Below, piece by piece: positions 47,141 to 64,000 of a stretch of 64,000 bases of DNA. The position numbers and the translations under genes are program-made. Source of the DNA: Hoplostethus atlanticus (taxonomy: Eukaryota > Chordata > Actinopteri > Trachichthyiformes > Trachichthyidae); the NCBI GenBank assembly GCA_034670405.1, contig JAXDDX010000073.1, forward strand, positions 2,275,001-2,339,000. Reading direction: 5' to 3'. Numbering within the stretch: the stretch's first letter is position 1; each line of letters starts with the position of its first letter. A model generated the notes under the pieces. That model did no database searches and was not told the origin of the DNA. It worked only from the letters and a program-made list of their open reading frames with translations.

Positions 47141-47655
47141 AAACAAACAACAACAACAAAACCCATACATATACATATAATTGTTGGAGGTTGTTTGTTT
47201 GTTCCTTTTGAGAAGTCTCTCTATCATTTGGAAGTGAATTCATCTTTAATAGTTTTCCCAATACAGTACAAGACATTTTCCTAAATAATTTAAAACCAAA
47301 CTAAGGTGTGTGAGTTGCAACATTGCAATATTGATAAAACATGTTTGAAAGAGTCTTTGTGTTATATGATACATTGTTGATATTGACAAGCAGCTCATTA
47401 ACAACCTCTTGGTACACTGTCATTTTTTGAATACTGCAAGGTCTCGGTCTTACCAACATTCAATGCTCCCATTCTGCCATTTATTCAGCAAAAAGAAAAG
47501 TGATGGAAAAATAGAGAAGAGGGATAAGTAGTGGTGCAGGAATTTTTCACTTTCTTCTTCAAAACCTCTTCTCTTCAAGAGATTCTGCATTTATTCCTAG
47601 ATAAAAACATAAACCGTCTGACATTATGAATAATGTCTTCTGGTTAAATACAACA
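47141..47655. other. Intergenic, no gene recognised
   Basis: A/T-rich sequence lying between simple repeats and MITE copy C. Confidence 0.4.
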
Positions 47656-47659
47656 TTAA

Positions 47660-48370
47660 AGGTGCTAGTTGTAGCATTTTTAAACATCAATATATCATTG
47701 TCAAATTCATTGTGATACCTTTGTACATTTACTGTAAACAAATGAGACCATGGTCGAGAACATTGGTAGCCTCTATCTCACGCCAGTGGTACTGTTAGTA
47801 GATAGAGAGATAGATACTTTATTGATCCCCGGGGTGAAATTCTGGGGTTACAGCAGCATAACAGTATCAACAAGAAACAGAATGTACAAAATACACAGGC
47901 AGGGTACAAAATACAAAGGCCAAATGCTAAATACTAAAAAACTACGGTACTAGGTGACATAGAACCAGGATGTACATCAGATGGATGGCATGTTTACATG
48001 TATACATGTAGGGAAGAGGAGCTTGTGAATGAATGGATGGAACATATACAGAGTTAAAGAATGGTAATGGATGAATGAATGTGAAAGGGAATGAGAGTGG
48101 ATAAAGTGTTTAAAGTGCAGGGTAATGACTAAGTGTGAAAGTGCTTGTGTTTCTCAAAATGAAGACATTTCCCATAAACCCTGTTAATTCCTGTCAAAAA
48201 GAAGATGCTGTTACTTGTTTTTCCATCGGCCTTTCACTCGTTCCACAATCTGCCCTTATGAGAAACACTGAAAACTTTAGCTGCATTTGTGCTGGGAGAA
48301 CAGCGCCCCCTTCCTGTTTTGTGCCATAAAGCAATCCAGCAGATCTCCCGCGAAATCCGACATGTGGCAA
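47660..48370 (-). mobile_element. TTAA-type MITE, copy C, split by a LINE
   Basis: Read on the minus strand this is the same element as 31012-31541. Its terminus AGGTGC follows TTAA at 47656-47659. One half (47660-47800) includes AAATGAGACCATGG and CTATCTCACGCCAGTGG. The other half (48141-48370) includes TGTTTCTCAAAATGAAGACA, CCCATAAACC, TTTTGTGCCATAAAGCAATC and CAGCAGATC. A LINE 3' end lies between them. The distal terminal repeat was not found, so this copy is incomplete. Confidence 0.8.
47801..48140 (-). mobile_element. LINE 3' end inserted in the MITE (Rex1-like)
   Basis: On the plus strand it starts with the tail GATAGAGAGATAGATA, then CTTTATTGATCCCCGGGGTG and AAATTCTGGGG. Reversed, that is a typical fish LINE 3' terminus with an AATAAA just before a TATC tail. 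About 340 nt of 3' untranslated sequence remains and no codons were recognised. Confidence 0.75.
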
Positions 48371-51300
48371 AGAATATTAGATGCATGGAGTTTGCCAAAC
48401 CTTATGCTTGAGTAAATCGATGCCACTTAGGCATGGTGAACCTTTTCTAAGAGCAAGAGCAAGTAGTAGGTAACAACTCCTCTCCAAGTAGAGTCATGCT
48501 TGAAAGTTTGTGAATCCTACAGGGGCTGCTCATTATTTCATATATTATAGAGGAACAACTTTATAAAATCCTTATCTAAACCTCAAATCTTAATGAGGAT
48601 ATTCTAAATAAAGAACATGCACAAATATTATATACTTTATATATTCTATTCTATACTTAAATTCTATACTTTCATTGTTTATTTAGCAAATCTAGTTTAT
48701 TTAACAAACTCAGATATTCCTGTGTGCAAAAATATGTGAACTCATTTAATTAATAACTTGTGTCTCCTCCTTTAGCAGCGATGACTTGGAGTAAATGTCT
48801 CCTAACCACTGATCAGTCTCTTCATCTTCCTGGAGGGATTTTCTCCCACTCCTCCTTACTGAACTCAACCAACTCGGTGAGGTTTGAGGTCTCACATGAA
48901 CAAACGCTTCAGGTCATGACAGCATCTCAGTTGGATTTAGGAGTAAGGAAGACTTGCTATGAGATAACGACTGTATGTTCCTGTAGAAGCCATTAGTCAA
49001 TCTGATTCAGCTTTGCTTCTAAGAAATTTTGTTTTGCTCCTGAGTTCCTTGTAAAATACTACACTACCCACAACCTTTAGCGAGTTCCCATCAATAGTAG
49101 AGGTCACTGTTACCATAGAAACGCTCCAAAGTTGTACATGGTTGTCAGAAAGACCAGAGTGAAGTAACGTTAGCCCACTGTTTGCCAACTTGGCAACTTT
49201 GCTGCTAAATTTAGTGACTTTTCAGATCTCCTCCCTGGTGACTTATTCTCAAAAATAACTAGAGACAAATCTAGCTACTTTTTTACCATGGGGAACAATG
49301 TTTATGTGTTGACTCCCAAAGTCTTTGGTGACAAATTGGTACAGCTGGAACAAAGCATAGATAACTCCTTATTGAGTCTTGAATGAGATCCTCATGATCA
49401 TTTAAAAATCACCAAGACAGACAATCTCTTTCAGTTTCTAATTATTTTACAATGAGTTCCAAGAGGAGGGAACAGAGTGAAACAAAAAGCCCTTTCGCCT
49501 GATTCAGTTTGAACCTTACAGACCAAAAAGGCAACAATTTCTTCCTAAAGAGACATAAGAGCAATAGGAAGCAGACCCAAAATGACTTTGTAGATAAAAG
49601 CACAGCAATGATTTAACCTATGAGGGAACAAGGTACGCCTAGCAAGAATAAAATGTAATAAGCCAAAGATGCAATGATACAATAATAATGTAGTTTACAG
49701 TACATTAATTTATTTGTGCAGTGATAAAAATAGAAGCAAAGTGATTAAAAATGATGATAAAAAGCACAAAACACATGCAAATTACTAATTTGTGGTGAGT
49801 CTATAAACCTCAAGGGGTTTAAAAAAATATCTCAGATCAATACAAAGAAACAAGAAAAGCAACAATCAAAAAAAATCTCAAAAAAACACTAATTCTCTGA
49901 AAGCATATGTTGGGAAAATTAATTCATGGAATAAAAGAGCATTTCAATCTATCTTTAGTAAAAGTCACTACCAAAATGCATCAGCTGCAAATAATACATT
50001 ACTTTAGCTCCATCTATTGGTAAGATCGAGACCTTTCTACTACCAAATCACTGTGCAAAGGTCAAACACGAGCTAAACTAATCAAAGAGTTTATAGAAAA
50101 GACAAGATAAGTGACCTCCTCTTGCGTTCTATAAAATAGGTCTGAATACCTTTACTTATCAGCAGGCTTACACCTTTTTCATCTTCTATGTTCCTGACTA
50201 CTTACATATGGACAGTAGCATGTTGTAAAAGATTTTCATGCTATTAACCAAACACACAAATACAAAATAACAAAACAGGAGCACTCACCTTCGGCCATAT
50301 GAACACAAGAGACTTTAGTTATGGAGATTGTGTCAAATGTGCAGAGCGACTGAGACGTCTTTTAAACGTTGTGTCTATGCTTTAGCTCTCATATAACCCA
50401 GGATCTTTTTGGCTGTGTTTTGCAGTTTTAGACCAAGCAGTGAATACATTGTTAAATATTGAAACAATGCACAATCAGCTGTAAATATCAGAAATGTGCA
50501 CCAGAGAAGTGTTTTGCAAAAATTGTTGCAATCTCAGTGAAAAGCAGAAAATGTTCTTGTAGGTTATTTTTTCAGAATTGGTTTGAGGGTTTGGTACATG
50601 AGTGTCAGGTTTTGGTCATTGTGTCTCAAGTGTTTACGTGTGTAAACAATTGAGGACAACTGTAATTGTGTATTGTGTGTATCATGTAACCACCCATGTC
50701 TTAGCACCTTCCACAAATAAGTTAGCAGCGTCAAAGATAGCTGTATTTGAAAAATGCAGATATTGCCAAGCCAGTGATATGTAGTTGATATCAATAATTT
50801 GCTTTATGTGCATGTTATGTGAATTCTGGCTCAAAAGTTTGGGTGTACAGTGCCCCTGGGATCAATTACTTGCACTGTCTTACATTTCTATCCTACCAGG
50901 TTCTTGGCGTCCCAGGTGTAACTCAGTCCCTGATGAGACAATGCAATGAAACCCAGCAGGGCTCTGGGCCCGGAAGACCAGGGTTGAAAACCACGCTATT
51001 AGTATATTACTAAGACAGTAAACCTTCCATTCTCTCGGTAACCTCCACATGCTGCATTCCTGGCTTGTTTCCAATATTTGAATTAGCTTGGCAAAAAAAA
51101 AAAGTGCTGAATCTTTTTGACGATATTGATTGATTCCATCACTCTATTCCTATGGTCAAATGGCTTCCTATGGCTTCCTCAAATACAGTGTAATCAGTTG
51201 CTGCTACTGAGCAACTGGCTAGTATTCACCAACACAACCCTACTGTTCAACATAACTGTTGTTGATATTACGAACCAAACTCTGACTTTATTTCCTGGGG

Positions 51301-52000
51301 ACCTCAGGCTGAGGTGTGGTGGCCCCAAATCATAAAGTTTATTTTTGTAAATATAAATGTGAGAATGGGATTATTCTCTTGGCTTCGCATCTTCATCTCT
51401 GATATAATCGCTGGAAACACTTTCTTGCCTTGGTTACTGTGTGAACGACAGGTCAACGGTCCAATGAGAACGCAGAATTAAGTGTGCGTTCCTGTTGTGG
51501 CGAATCATGGCCTCGCTCCGAACAGAAACTGGGTCCTATTAACGGAGAGGACGATAATAAACTAGCGTGTGTCAGATTGGCGTTTCACTATATAATTTAG
51601 AGCTTCTGCAAATGTTTGTTTCATGAATCTGTGAGGGATGATTAGGCCAACTAGTTAGATCGGTGACTACTATGTGAGTTTTCTAATCAATTGTACACCA
51701 TTTATCGTCCCGTTCTCCCGTATGGAGACAACCTCACACCAAACTCCGTTTACATTTAGTTAATACAGTTTACAGTTGAATACAGTAGTTTAGTTAATAC
51801 ACCGCTGAGGGCAGTAACGAGCAGTGTGACGTAACTGTAAAAATTGGGATTTTATTTAAACAAAAGTGCTGCTTTGGTGAGTCGCCTGTATGCGGAATTT
51901 CACCAGCAGACCCTTGATAAATGTATTCAATCAATCACGTTCATGTTCTACCGGGTTTGTACGTTTGTCGACAATACAACGTTAGATTGACGGATGTTTG
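48371..52000. other. Intergenic upstream of slc37a4
   Basis: No exon recognised. Old interspersed-repeat texture is visible at about 48480-48960 (CCTGGAGGGATTTTCTCCCA) and 49170-49260 (GCCAACTTGGCAACTTTGCT, then AGCTACTTTT), both of which look like parts of widespread fish repeats but were not assigned. CpG frequency rises from about 51400 towards the slc37a4 promoter. Confidence 0.35.
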
Positions 52001-52339
52001 AATGAAGTTTTGCGCGAGACTTTCTCCGCATGAGAGAATGGCACGTATCGGGGATAACACGAGGCGTCTGAGCATCATCACGCTCTCTTTAGCAAATTAG
52101 ATTATACAGTGTGTGTTGAATGCATCCATAAACTGCTCCAACCTCTAAAATGTCGGGACTGTGACCGCGGGAGGGGGGATGATTGGCATTTGCCATCGTG
52201 GCGGCAGGTTTATTATCTCAATTTGTCACAGTGACGCGCTCAAGCCAAGGAAGTTAGCTGCGCATTCGCGAGCGCCCATCGTCCTCTGTGTGGTTGGGAC
52301 CTGAGCATTACTGAACAGCAAGAGGGACTCGGATGGCAG
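52001..52339 (+). promoter_or_regulatory. slc37a4: Likely slc37a4 promoter and first noncoding exon
   Basis: CpG-rich sequence with GACCGCGGG and GCGCATTCGCGAGCGCCC, an ETS-type AGGAAGT near 52249, and no TATA box. A consensus donor follows GGATGGCAG (exon end 52339, GTAACA). A matching acceptor is TTTTCCAG at 53455, opening the exon that carries the start codon. The transcription start itself cannot be placed. Confidence 0.55.
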
Positions 52340-53455
52340 GTAACAAACTGCACTCTGGCTCTTATTCATGGTAGCGGAAAGACCGTAAACACCGTATAGG
52401 GTGAAATCACGAATGGGTGTGCTTTGCTTTATGTTGCAGTTGGTGACACGCAGCCTTGGGTAGTCTCAAACTGATGGACCGCCCCACAAATCACGTCGCC
52501 ATCCTTGAACTCTGACGACATTTGCGTATAAACGCTGAGTTTTGTGAATTAATGCTTCCATTCGTATTGTTGTCTCGCGTGTGCACCCTTTGGCAGCTAC
52601 AGGCTTCCGTAAGTTTACTTAAACCACATAAATAGACCGTTACAGTGTAGTGGTTAATGTGCTTTACATAGCCCATAGACATTATGTAACCTAAATAAAC
52701 TGTTTTCTGTGTTGATAGGTAGTGAAGGGAAATTAATCTAAGACCGTCTTGCAGCTCTACTAAAGTAAAAACGCTACAACTACAACGGTGCACAGTTTCC
52801 TAAGTTTAAGTTCCCTTTGAGCTACACTTGATATTTTAGGGGTTGCTGACGTTGACTATGTAGGCCTGCAAACCAGATGTACAAGCCAATTAAAGAGGCA
52901 ACTAACTAATGATACTCTACTAGACAACATAAACCTACTACAACAAGCTGAGCCTGGTTCAAAATGTCAGATTATTTTACCATTGTACCTGGTGGTGATG
53001 AAAAGTGTGTAAACTATGACCCTCAGTCAGGGATCATCATCATAAGGCAGCACAACCACAAATATGAACAAAAGTAAATTATTTTTTCTTCTAAATACCT
53101 TATATTCATGCAAGTTACATCACTTTGATGCTATGCTGAGTACTATGAATTTGACATAAACTATGATTTATGTCAGTGTAAAAAAGGTGGATAGACTTTA
53201 TTCAGTAAAAAGGTGACTAAATTGATTTTAGGTGGGTTTACCCTCCACTACATTACTGACTATAACTCTCATTGATTATTGTTGCCATGCAGTGTGTCCA
53301 AGTGCTTACTTTTTTTTATTATTATTGTTTTGACATTTTCCATAGGATTTTCTTCTCATTTAAATTTAACTGGTAAACATGCTAATTCTACATGCGATCA
53401 TTGTAACTGCTTCTGTTTTTAATGCAGATAGTTATATTTTGTCTTAATTTTCCAG

Positions 53456-53837
53456 GCTGGTGTAAGGTTCCCTTCTTCTGTTCTTCAGTTCTACAAGCAG
53501 CAACCACACAGATCGCAAAGCTACCAGCCTGGAAGAAGAGTGTTGTCCGTTTCAAGGGTGTTTCTCCTCCAGGAAAAGATTTAATCAGTGCTGCCTAGCC
53601 AAAGCTACATCTTATTTCTTATCTCCGTTGTGCCAGTGCAAACATCAACTTGAAAGTATGTGTTGACTTTTTATGAAGAACAGTCCAACAACAGCCAGTG
53701 ATAACGGCATTGCACTCAACGTGATTCACTATACTCTAATGCAAAAGGACCCAAATACCAGACTAAAGTGAAGAAGGGATTTTGAAGACAATCTTTCCAG
53801 TTTTGCTCCATTAATTTTTGTTTCTCCAACTGAAATC
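53456..53837 (+). other. slc37a4: slc37a4 5' UTR in the start-codon exon, with uORFs
   Basis: This is the untranslated part of the exon that begins after TTTTCCAG. It contains a minimal uORF (ATG TGT TGA, about 53658) and a 33-codon uORF at 53673-53771 (begins MKNSPTTASD) that ends 66 nt before the main ATG. Both would be expected to reduce main-frame initiation if this leader is used. Confidence 0.6.
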
Positions 53838-59281
<5,444 letters not shown>

Positions 59282-60297
59282 TGTCTTCCTCAAATGAGCT
59301 GTCGGTGCCCTGTTACGTGACTAGATGGACGGTCTTGTTGCACGGTTGACTGGTCACCTCCATATAGAATACTGCACATTAAATACAACTCCAGTTCCAC
59401 CACTGTGTCAAAACTGACTCATCTCAAGACATTTTTACATCGATAGTTGGGTGGATGTTAGGGTTAGACTCCAGTGTCGCACATTAGATCACTCAAACAC
59501 ACAATGAGATACATTTGTCAAGTATACACACTCCACAGATGTATTCATATTTTACAGTACAGACAGATCATGGTTATTTGTCATAAGCTAGCATTTAGCA
59601 TTTTGGTGCTTCCAGTGATGCTTGAATGGACTCTCTTCACTTTTGACCTAAAATAAACATTTCAAAGTTACTTAATGGGCTATGAAGGCTGTATGTTATA
59701 GAGATAACTTCTACAGGAAGACATTTAACGGTTTGGATGGAGCTTGTTGAGATAATACAAAGTGAATGTGTGCTGCTCACTGCATAACCTGCCTACAGTG
59801 GAGGTTGGTTACCTTGAATTTACTGAATGTTAACTGATGGGTCTGCATATTCTAGGATGTTTGCACAAATGTTATATTCATCATGGGTCCCTTTATCTAT
59901 ACCTCATTCATTCTTAGAAATGTGAAAGTAAGATTTTTGGTTCAATGAAGAACAACAATATGAGATCATGTTATTTTTCTACACTACACTGTGCTGCATG
60001 TTGCAGATTAACACATACTTTCCTGTACTCTTAGGCCAGGTCAACAGATGAAGGCTAATATGTTTTAAAGGATTGGAATTTACATCACGCCACAGAATAA
60101 GTGTTTTGTCACCGCCACAGTAATTGTATACAACAGGCAGTTAATGAAATTGGATTATATAGTGTTATCCTTTTCAGCTCTAAAATGTCAGTGCTATCAA
60201 CTTAACCCACGGGTCTATGTTCAGTGCCACTTTGGCATGTTTTTAAACTTACCAAAACTGTAATATGGACATGTAAGGAGTAAGGAGCGCTAATAAA
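59282..60297 (+). other. slc37a4: slc37a4 3' UTR with two polyadenylation signals
   Basis: AATAAA hexamers on the sense strand at 59652-59657 and 60292-60297 would give 3' UTRs of roughly 0.4 and 1.0 kb. Confidence 0.65.
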
Positions 60298-61629
60298 TGT
60301 GAATTTTCTGTCTGTTTTTAGTCCGTTGTTCAACTCTCTCTGTTAGTAGTACATAGTTGACAAGCTAATGTTAGCACGTAGTAAACCTAGGTTTTGCTTC
60401 CAGTCAATTTTGAAATTGCCGGTTTCTGTTCACCTTTTTTGCAGAACAAATACACAAAACTGCAGCATAGGAACGTACATGTTACATCACAACTAGGGAT
60501 AGACCCGTATATTGGTTTGCTGATGATTGGGCTGATCCATACTGCACTGGTTGTCTATGTCGAGCCTTTAATCTAAATTGATTCCAATACAACATTTTGA
60601 TCAGATTAGATCAGAGACACGCAAGTATGCATAAATATTATTACAATCCTGAATTTCTGTGGAAAGCCCAAATGTTTGAGGCTTTCCCAAGAACTTAAAA
60701 TATAATTAAATTTAGAGATATTGAATATTGGCCATAGGTGCCTTTAATCCAATTGGCCTTTAAAAACCCATATCGGTCGAACCCTAGCCACAACAGGCGA
60801 CTGGCTTTCATTAACCATAGTTAGCAAATGAGCGATCTAAGACAAGTGGATTTAAATGGCCATGTCTGCCTATCTGAGAAGTTACAACAAATATGTGACA
60901 GGACAAGACAAAGATGTTTACTTAGGCATACTTGTGGGAATACTGGAAAACGTATGATAGCTTCAGTAGGAAGAGACAGAAAATCGTAATTTTAACATCA
61001 AGGTTTATGGGGAGTCTCTGTGTGTGCCTCACCCTCCTCCCTGGTCGGGCCATTCTCGCTTTCTGACCTCTCGACCAATCACGACTGAAGTAGGTTTAGC
61101 TCAAAGCGGAAGTGGAAAACTATTCCGTGCTGAAAAACTATACTACACTATAAATGATCAGTTTACTAAGATGGAGACGAAACAATGAAAACGTTGTAGT
61201 TGTGAAAACGCCTCTCCAGTGCCTAGCAAGGTCGGGAACACTGCATAAGAAAAAGTAGAGGCCATTCAAACAAACGATAACTAGAAACCTGGGGTGTAAC
61301 GCGGAGCTATCCATGGTGCTGAAGTCATGCTTCCATGTGTTTTGCTTCGGATAGTCCTGATAGTCCTGGCATTTTGAGTTACATGCCAAAATGGCCTAAT
61401 TTGTATCCAATATGATTTCTCAAAAAAAATATGTATACTTAATGTCAACTCACTTACTCCATGGGGCTATTTGGCCATGCAATGACCTGGCACCTATTCC
61501 ACCACCAAACACCAACCTGTTTTTAGGACTCTAATGTCATGTTTAGTCAGAGTATAAGTTTAGACAAAGCCTCATCATAAAATCAACATTATTTATATTT
61601 ACCCTTCTGTTGGTAGATTCATTCAAAAG
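60298..61629. other. Space between convergent slc37a4 and HMGN genes
   Basis: Contains the 293-bp MITE at 60494-60786 (separate entry). The segment 60960-61400 is GC-richer and unassigned. No gene recognised. Confidence 0.4.
60486..60794. mobile_element. hAT-like MITE, 293 bp
   Basis: The left end TAGGGATAGACCCGTATAT and the reverse complement of the right end, TAGGGTTCGACCGATAT, are imperfect inverted repeats (element 60494-60786). The flanking 8-mers ATCACAAC and GCCACAAC agree at six of eight positions, consistent with an aged 8-bp target-site duplication. Confidence 0.6.
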
Positions 61630-62697
61630 TATTTTATTTGGAATCATCAATCAACAAGTTCATGTGGTCACATTTTTGTAAACAGTTTCTGAATATATCT
61701 AGTAACATCTTGAATAGACCAACAATTGTTCTCACACAATGAAAGAACATAACTAGCAACCAATTTTTATTGGCTTGTTTATAACAATCACTACACAGAA
61801 GTACATCTATAAACAAAGAATAAAAGAAACGGTACACTTGTACTTGATACCTAAAACCCACATGAATATTGCTACTGCTGATATGCATTTGACATCTCAA
61901 GTGAATGTACAGTTTGTCTTATGGCATTAAATGAACCATTATCAACAGTTTGCTTTATATGGTTATATACCTCATTAACTTGGCTAAGAAAACTGATATT
62001 CCATTTTTACCATCCTTACAATGTACCATTACACACTGCATATAGAAAGATTGAAAACCCTTTTCACAGCAGCTATACAAATTTATTGCAATGCTATCAC
62101 AGAACAGAGACACAACCAACACGCAATGCACAGGCCTGATAGGGAGAACTCCAGTACTAGGGATTTTAGGTTTATTGATCAGATTGGTTAAGAAAACTGC
62201 ATGAGTACAACAGTTAACATATAGGAACAAAGCTTACAAACATTCTAAAACACTGTTCTTCCTCATTATAAACAATAAAACAATGTGTTTCCCTGTGAGT
62301 TTATCCATCCCCACCCGACAGATTACATATAGCGTCTGTCATAAAGCATATGGAATGTTTCTCGGGCAAGCCCTCTCAGTTGTTGCCCCCAACTCCTGCA
62401 AATGACATGCTTGCATGTTGACACAGTAACCTGCCCCACACCCTCCCCTCCCTCACATTGAAATGAAAACCACTGACATTAACAATGGCCGCAATTGTTC
62501 TGCCGATGCAAAATTGTGGGATGTGGTGAAATCCCCGTCTCCAAATGTACTTTTTTCTTTCATAAAAAAAATGTGTTCTCTACAATCAAACTACTAAAAA
62601 ACCTGTATTTAGAAAATAGTTGATAAAAATATTCCCCTGAATTGTACAAGAAAAAGAGGTACAGGGAGCACTGATAAAAGATGTGGTTTGAGAGATG
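61630..62697 (-). other. 3' UTR of the HMGN gene
   Basis: Long A/T-rich sequence following the stop codon (62698-62700). Minus-strand AATAAA hexamers appear near 62171, 62080, 61766 and 61632, so several 3' ends are possible. Confidence 0.5.
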
Positions 62698-63481
62698 TTA
62701 TTCTGCTGCCTCCTCTTCCTGGTCGCCTGCTTCTGTAGCTGGTGCCTGAAACACAATTTTCAGAGTGTCAAAGCTGCAACAGCGAGGAGAGGATCTTCAC
62801 TTTGCGTGTTTATATGATGCAGAATTCACAAAACAAATTATTTAACGGACAGTTGTGACATAAATGCCATATGCACCCCACATAACCCTTACCTCATCGT
62901 CAGCTTTGGCTTCGCCGTTCTCAGTGGGAGCATCTGCCTCTTTCTCCTCAGGCTTGGCCTTCTCCACCTCTTTAGTTTTCTTAGTCTTAGCAGGTCCCTT
63001 CTGCAAGTAAAGATATGGAACAAGGCGATCACTCATTATTAACGGTTGAGCCAAATTACTTTGTGACAGATGAAACTTGATGATCTAACACAATGAAATC
63101 AGAACACGGTCCTACCTTTGGCTTGGGTTTGGGCTTCGGCTCTGCGTTTGCATTTGCGTTTGCATTTGTAGGCTTCTGTGATGGGAAAAAAAGTTTTAAT
63201 GTTTGCTCCCAGAATGCAGTGCATTGAATGCATATTGTCTATGACAGTCGGGCTAGTGTATACTTACATCTTTCAACCTTTCAGATCTCCTCTTGGCAGG
63301 CTGCAGAGAAGACACATTTATATTTAACATATCATCCAATATACCCAAAAGATGGGTTGTTACTGACATCTGGTGGATATACACACTAACTGTCTCATAA
63401 TGAATAAAGCACAGATTGTCCAAGCAACATCATACCACACTGATTATTCCTTACCTCTGCTACATCAGATTGAGCTTCTGG
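62698..63481 (-). CDS. HMGN-family nucleosome-binding protein (5' exon missing)
   Basis: Small nuclear protein that binds nucleosome cores and loosens linker-histone-compacted chromatin. Five minus-strand exons: 63481-63455, 63300-63268, 63175-63116, 63000-62893 and 62745-62698, all with GT/AG sites and phase 0, giving 91 residues up to the stop. The first coding exon, which in this family encodes little more than MPKRK, was not found in the window and should lie to the right. Six coding exons is the known HMGN gene layout. PAKRRSERLKDKP (exons 2-3) is the nucleosome-binding core, compared with RRSARLSAKP in mammalian HMGNs. Next come an (NA)4 stretch, PKPKPK, and a lysine-rich segment (KGPAKTKKTKEVEKAKPEEK). 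ENGEAKADDE follows, and then an acidic tail (EAGDQEEEAAE). The paralogue number is not assigned. Confidence 0.92.
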
Positions 63482-64000
63482 CTGTGGAAAATAAAAAAGG
63501 AAGATATGTTAGAGTCATTTGCTGAAATCCGCTGCCCTCTACAGAGCCTATGGAGAGTTTATTGGCGGGGGACAGTTTATGGGCTTTGAGTGTTAGTTAT
63601 GTAACTGCTCGTTCAGCTCATTATATTACACTTAGTTTCGACCGAGTGTTGTGATTGGCCGAGAGGCGTTCCATTGGTTCTAAAATCTCACGAGTGGGAA
63701 TCGCGATGTTTACATTCACTACATGAATTTAGAGATATCGACAACTCGTTACCTCGCAACGCATCGAAGGAACTACGTTTGTTGTAATGAAACAAGTTGG
63801 GATCGACTCGATACGCTGTTGTTTTGCATGCTCATATACGAAACGTTTTTGTATGACGGCATACAATGTAATAAAAGCGTAATATGCTATTCAACGCAGG
63901 TCTGTTCTCCGAGACCTTGCCAATGATGTGCCTACTATTAAACTCTCGGGGCTCTTTAGAGGGGCGCTCCGCCTCCTCGCGACACATTCATCCACTGGTA
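63482..64000. other. Likely HMGN intron 1
   Basis: No MPKRK-encoding exon seen. Sequence from 63640 on is richer in CpG (e.g. CTCGCGACACATT near 63975) and might approach the HMGN promoter, or include an unassigned repeat. Confidence 0.4.

Overview
The window is teleost fish nuclear DNA. The genes have introns and are widely spaced, long CA/GT microsatellites are common, and the repeats look like those of ray-finned fish: 3' ends of CR1/L2/Rex1-type LINEs, TTAA-flanked MITEs, and Tc1, Harbinger and hAT elements. Three conserved vertebrate genes are certain: b3gat1 (minus, 687-3184), slc37a4 (plus, first exon near 52.3 kb, CDS 53838-59281) and an HMGN-family gene (minus, 62698-63481, its first coding exon not in the window). 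A fourth protein-coding locus (34657-35843, plus) has no homologue that I recognise.

Layout. 0-3.2 kb: the four coding exons and 3' UTR of b3gat1, the glucuronyltransferase that makes the HNK-1 epitope. 3.2-52 kb: a gene-poor stretch of about 49 kb, made of degenerate transposons, microsatellites and unique sequence that may include regulatory elements; no conserved host exon was recognised in it. 52-60 kb: slc37a4, the ER glucose-6-phosphate transporter, with nine coding exons, a CpG-rich 5' leader and the optional 66-nt 'brain' exon. 61.6-63.5 kb: the HMGN gene, convergent with slc37a4.

The most unusual object is at 32946-36309. It is a 3.36-kb hAT-type transposon, with 13-bp terminal inverted repeats differing at one base and a perfect 8-bp target-site duplication (CTTGTAGG). 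It holds a decayed N-terminal fragment of a hAT transposase followed by an intron-containing gene on the same strand. That gene encodes a protein of roughly 330 residues with two diverged copies of one domain and a cysteine/aromatic/polybasic C-terminus. It looks like a host-type gene captured at the DNA level by a DNA transposon. One frame disruption lies between the two halves of its first repeat.

Other mobile DNA: a TTAA-flanked MITE family (three copies, one split by a later LINE insertion), a Harbinger-like MITE that still carries a MYB-like coding scrap, a Tc1-like TIR element, a MITE with 17-bp perfect TIRs, an hAT-like 293-bp MITE, LINE 3' ends and two possible solo LTRs. Apart from one tRNA-derived repeat remnant I saw no tRNA, rRNA or CRISPR features. 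The genes are not an operon; they are independent vertebrate transcription units.
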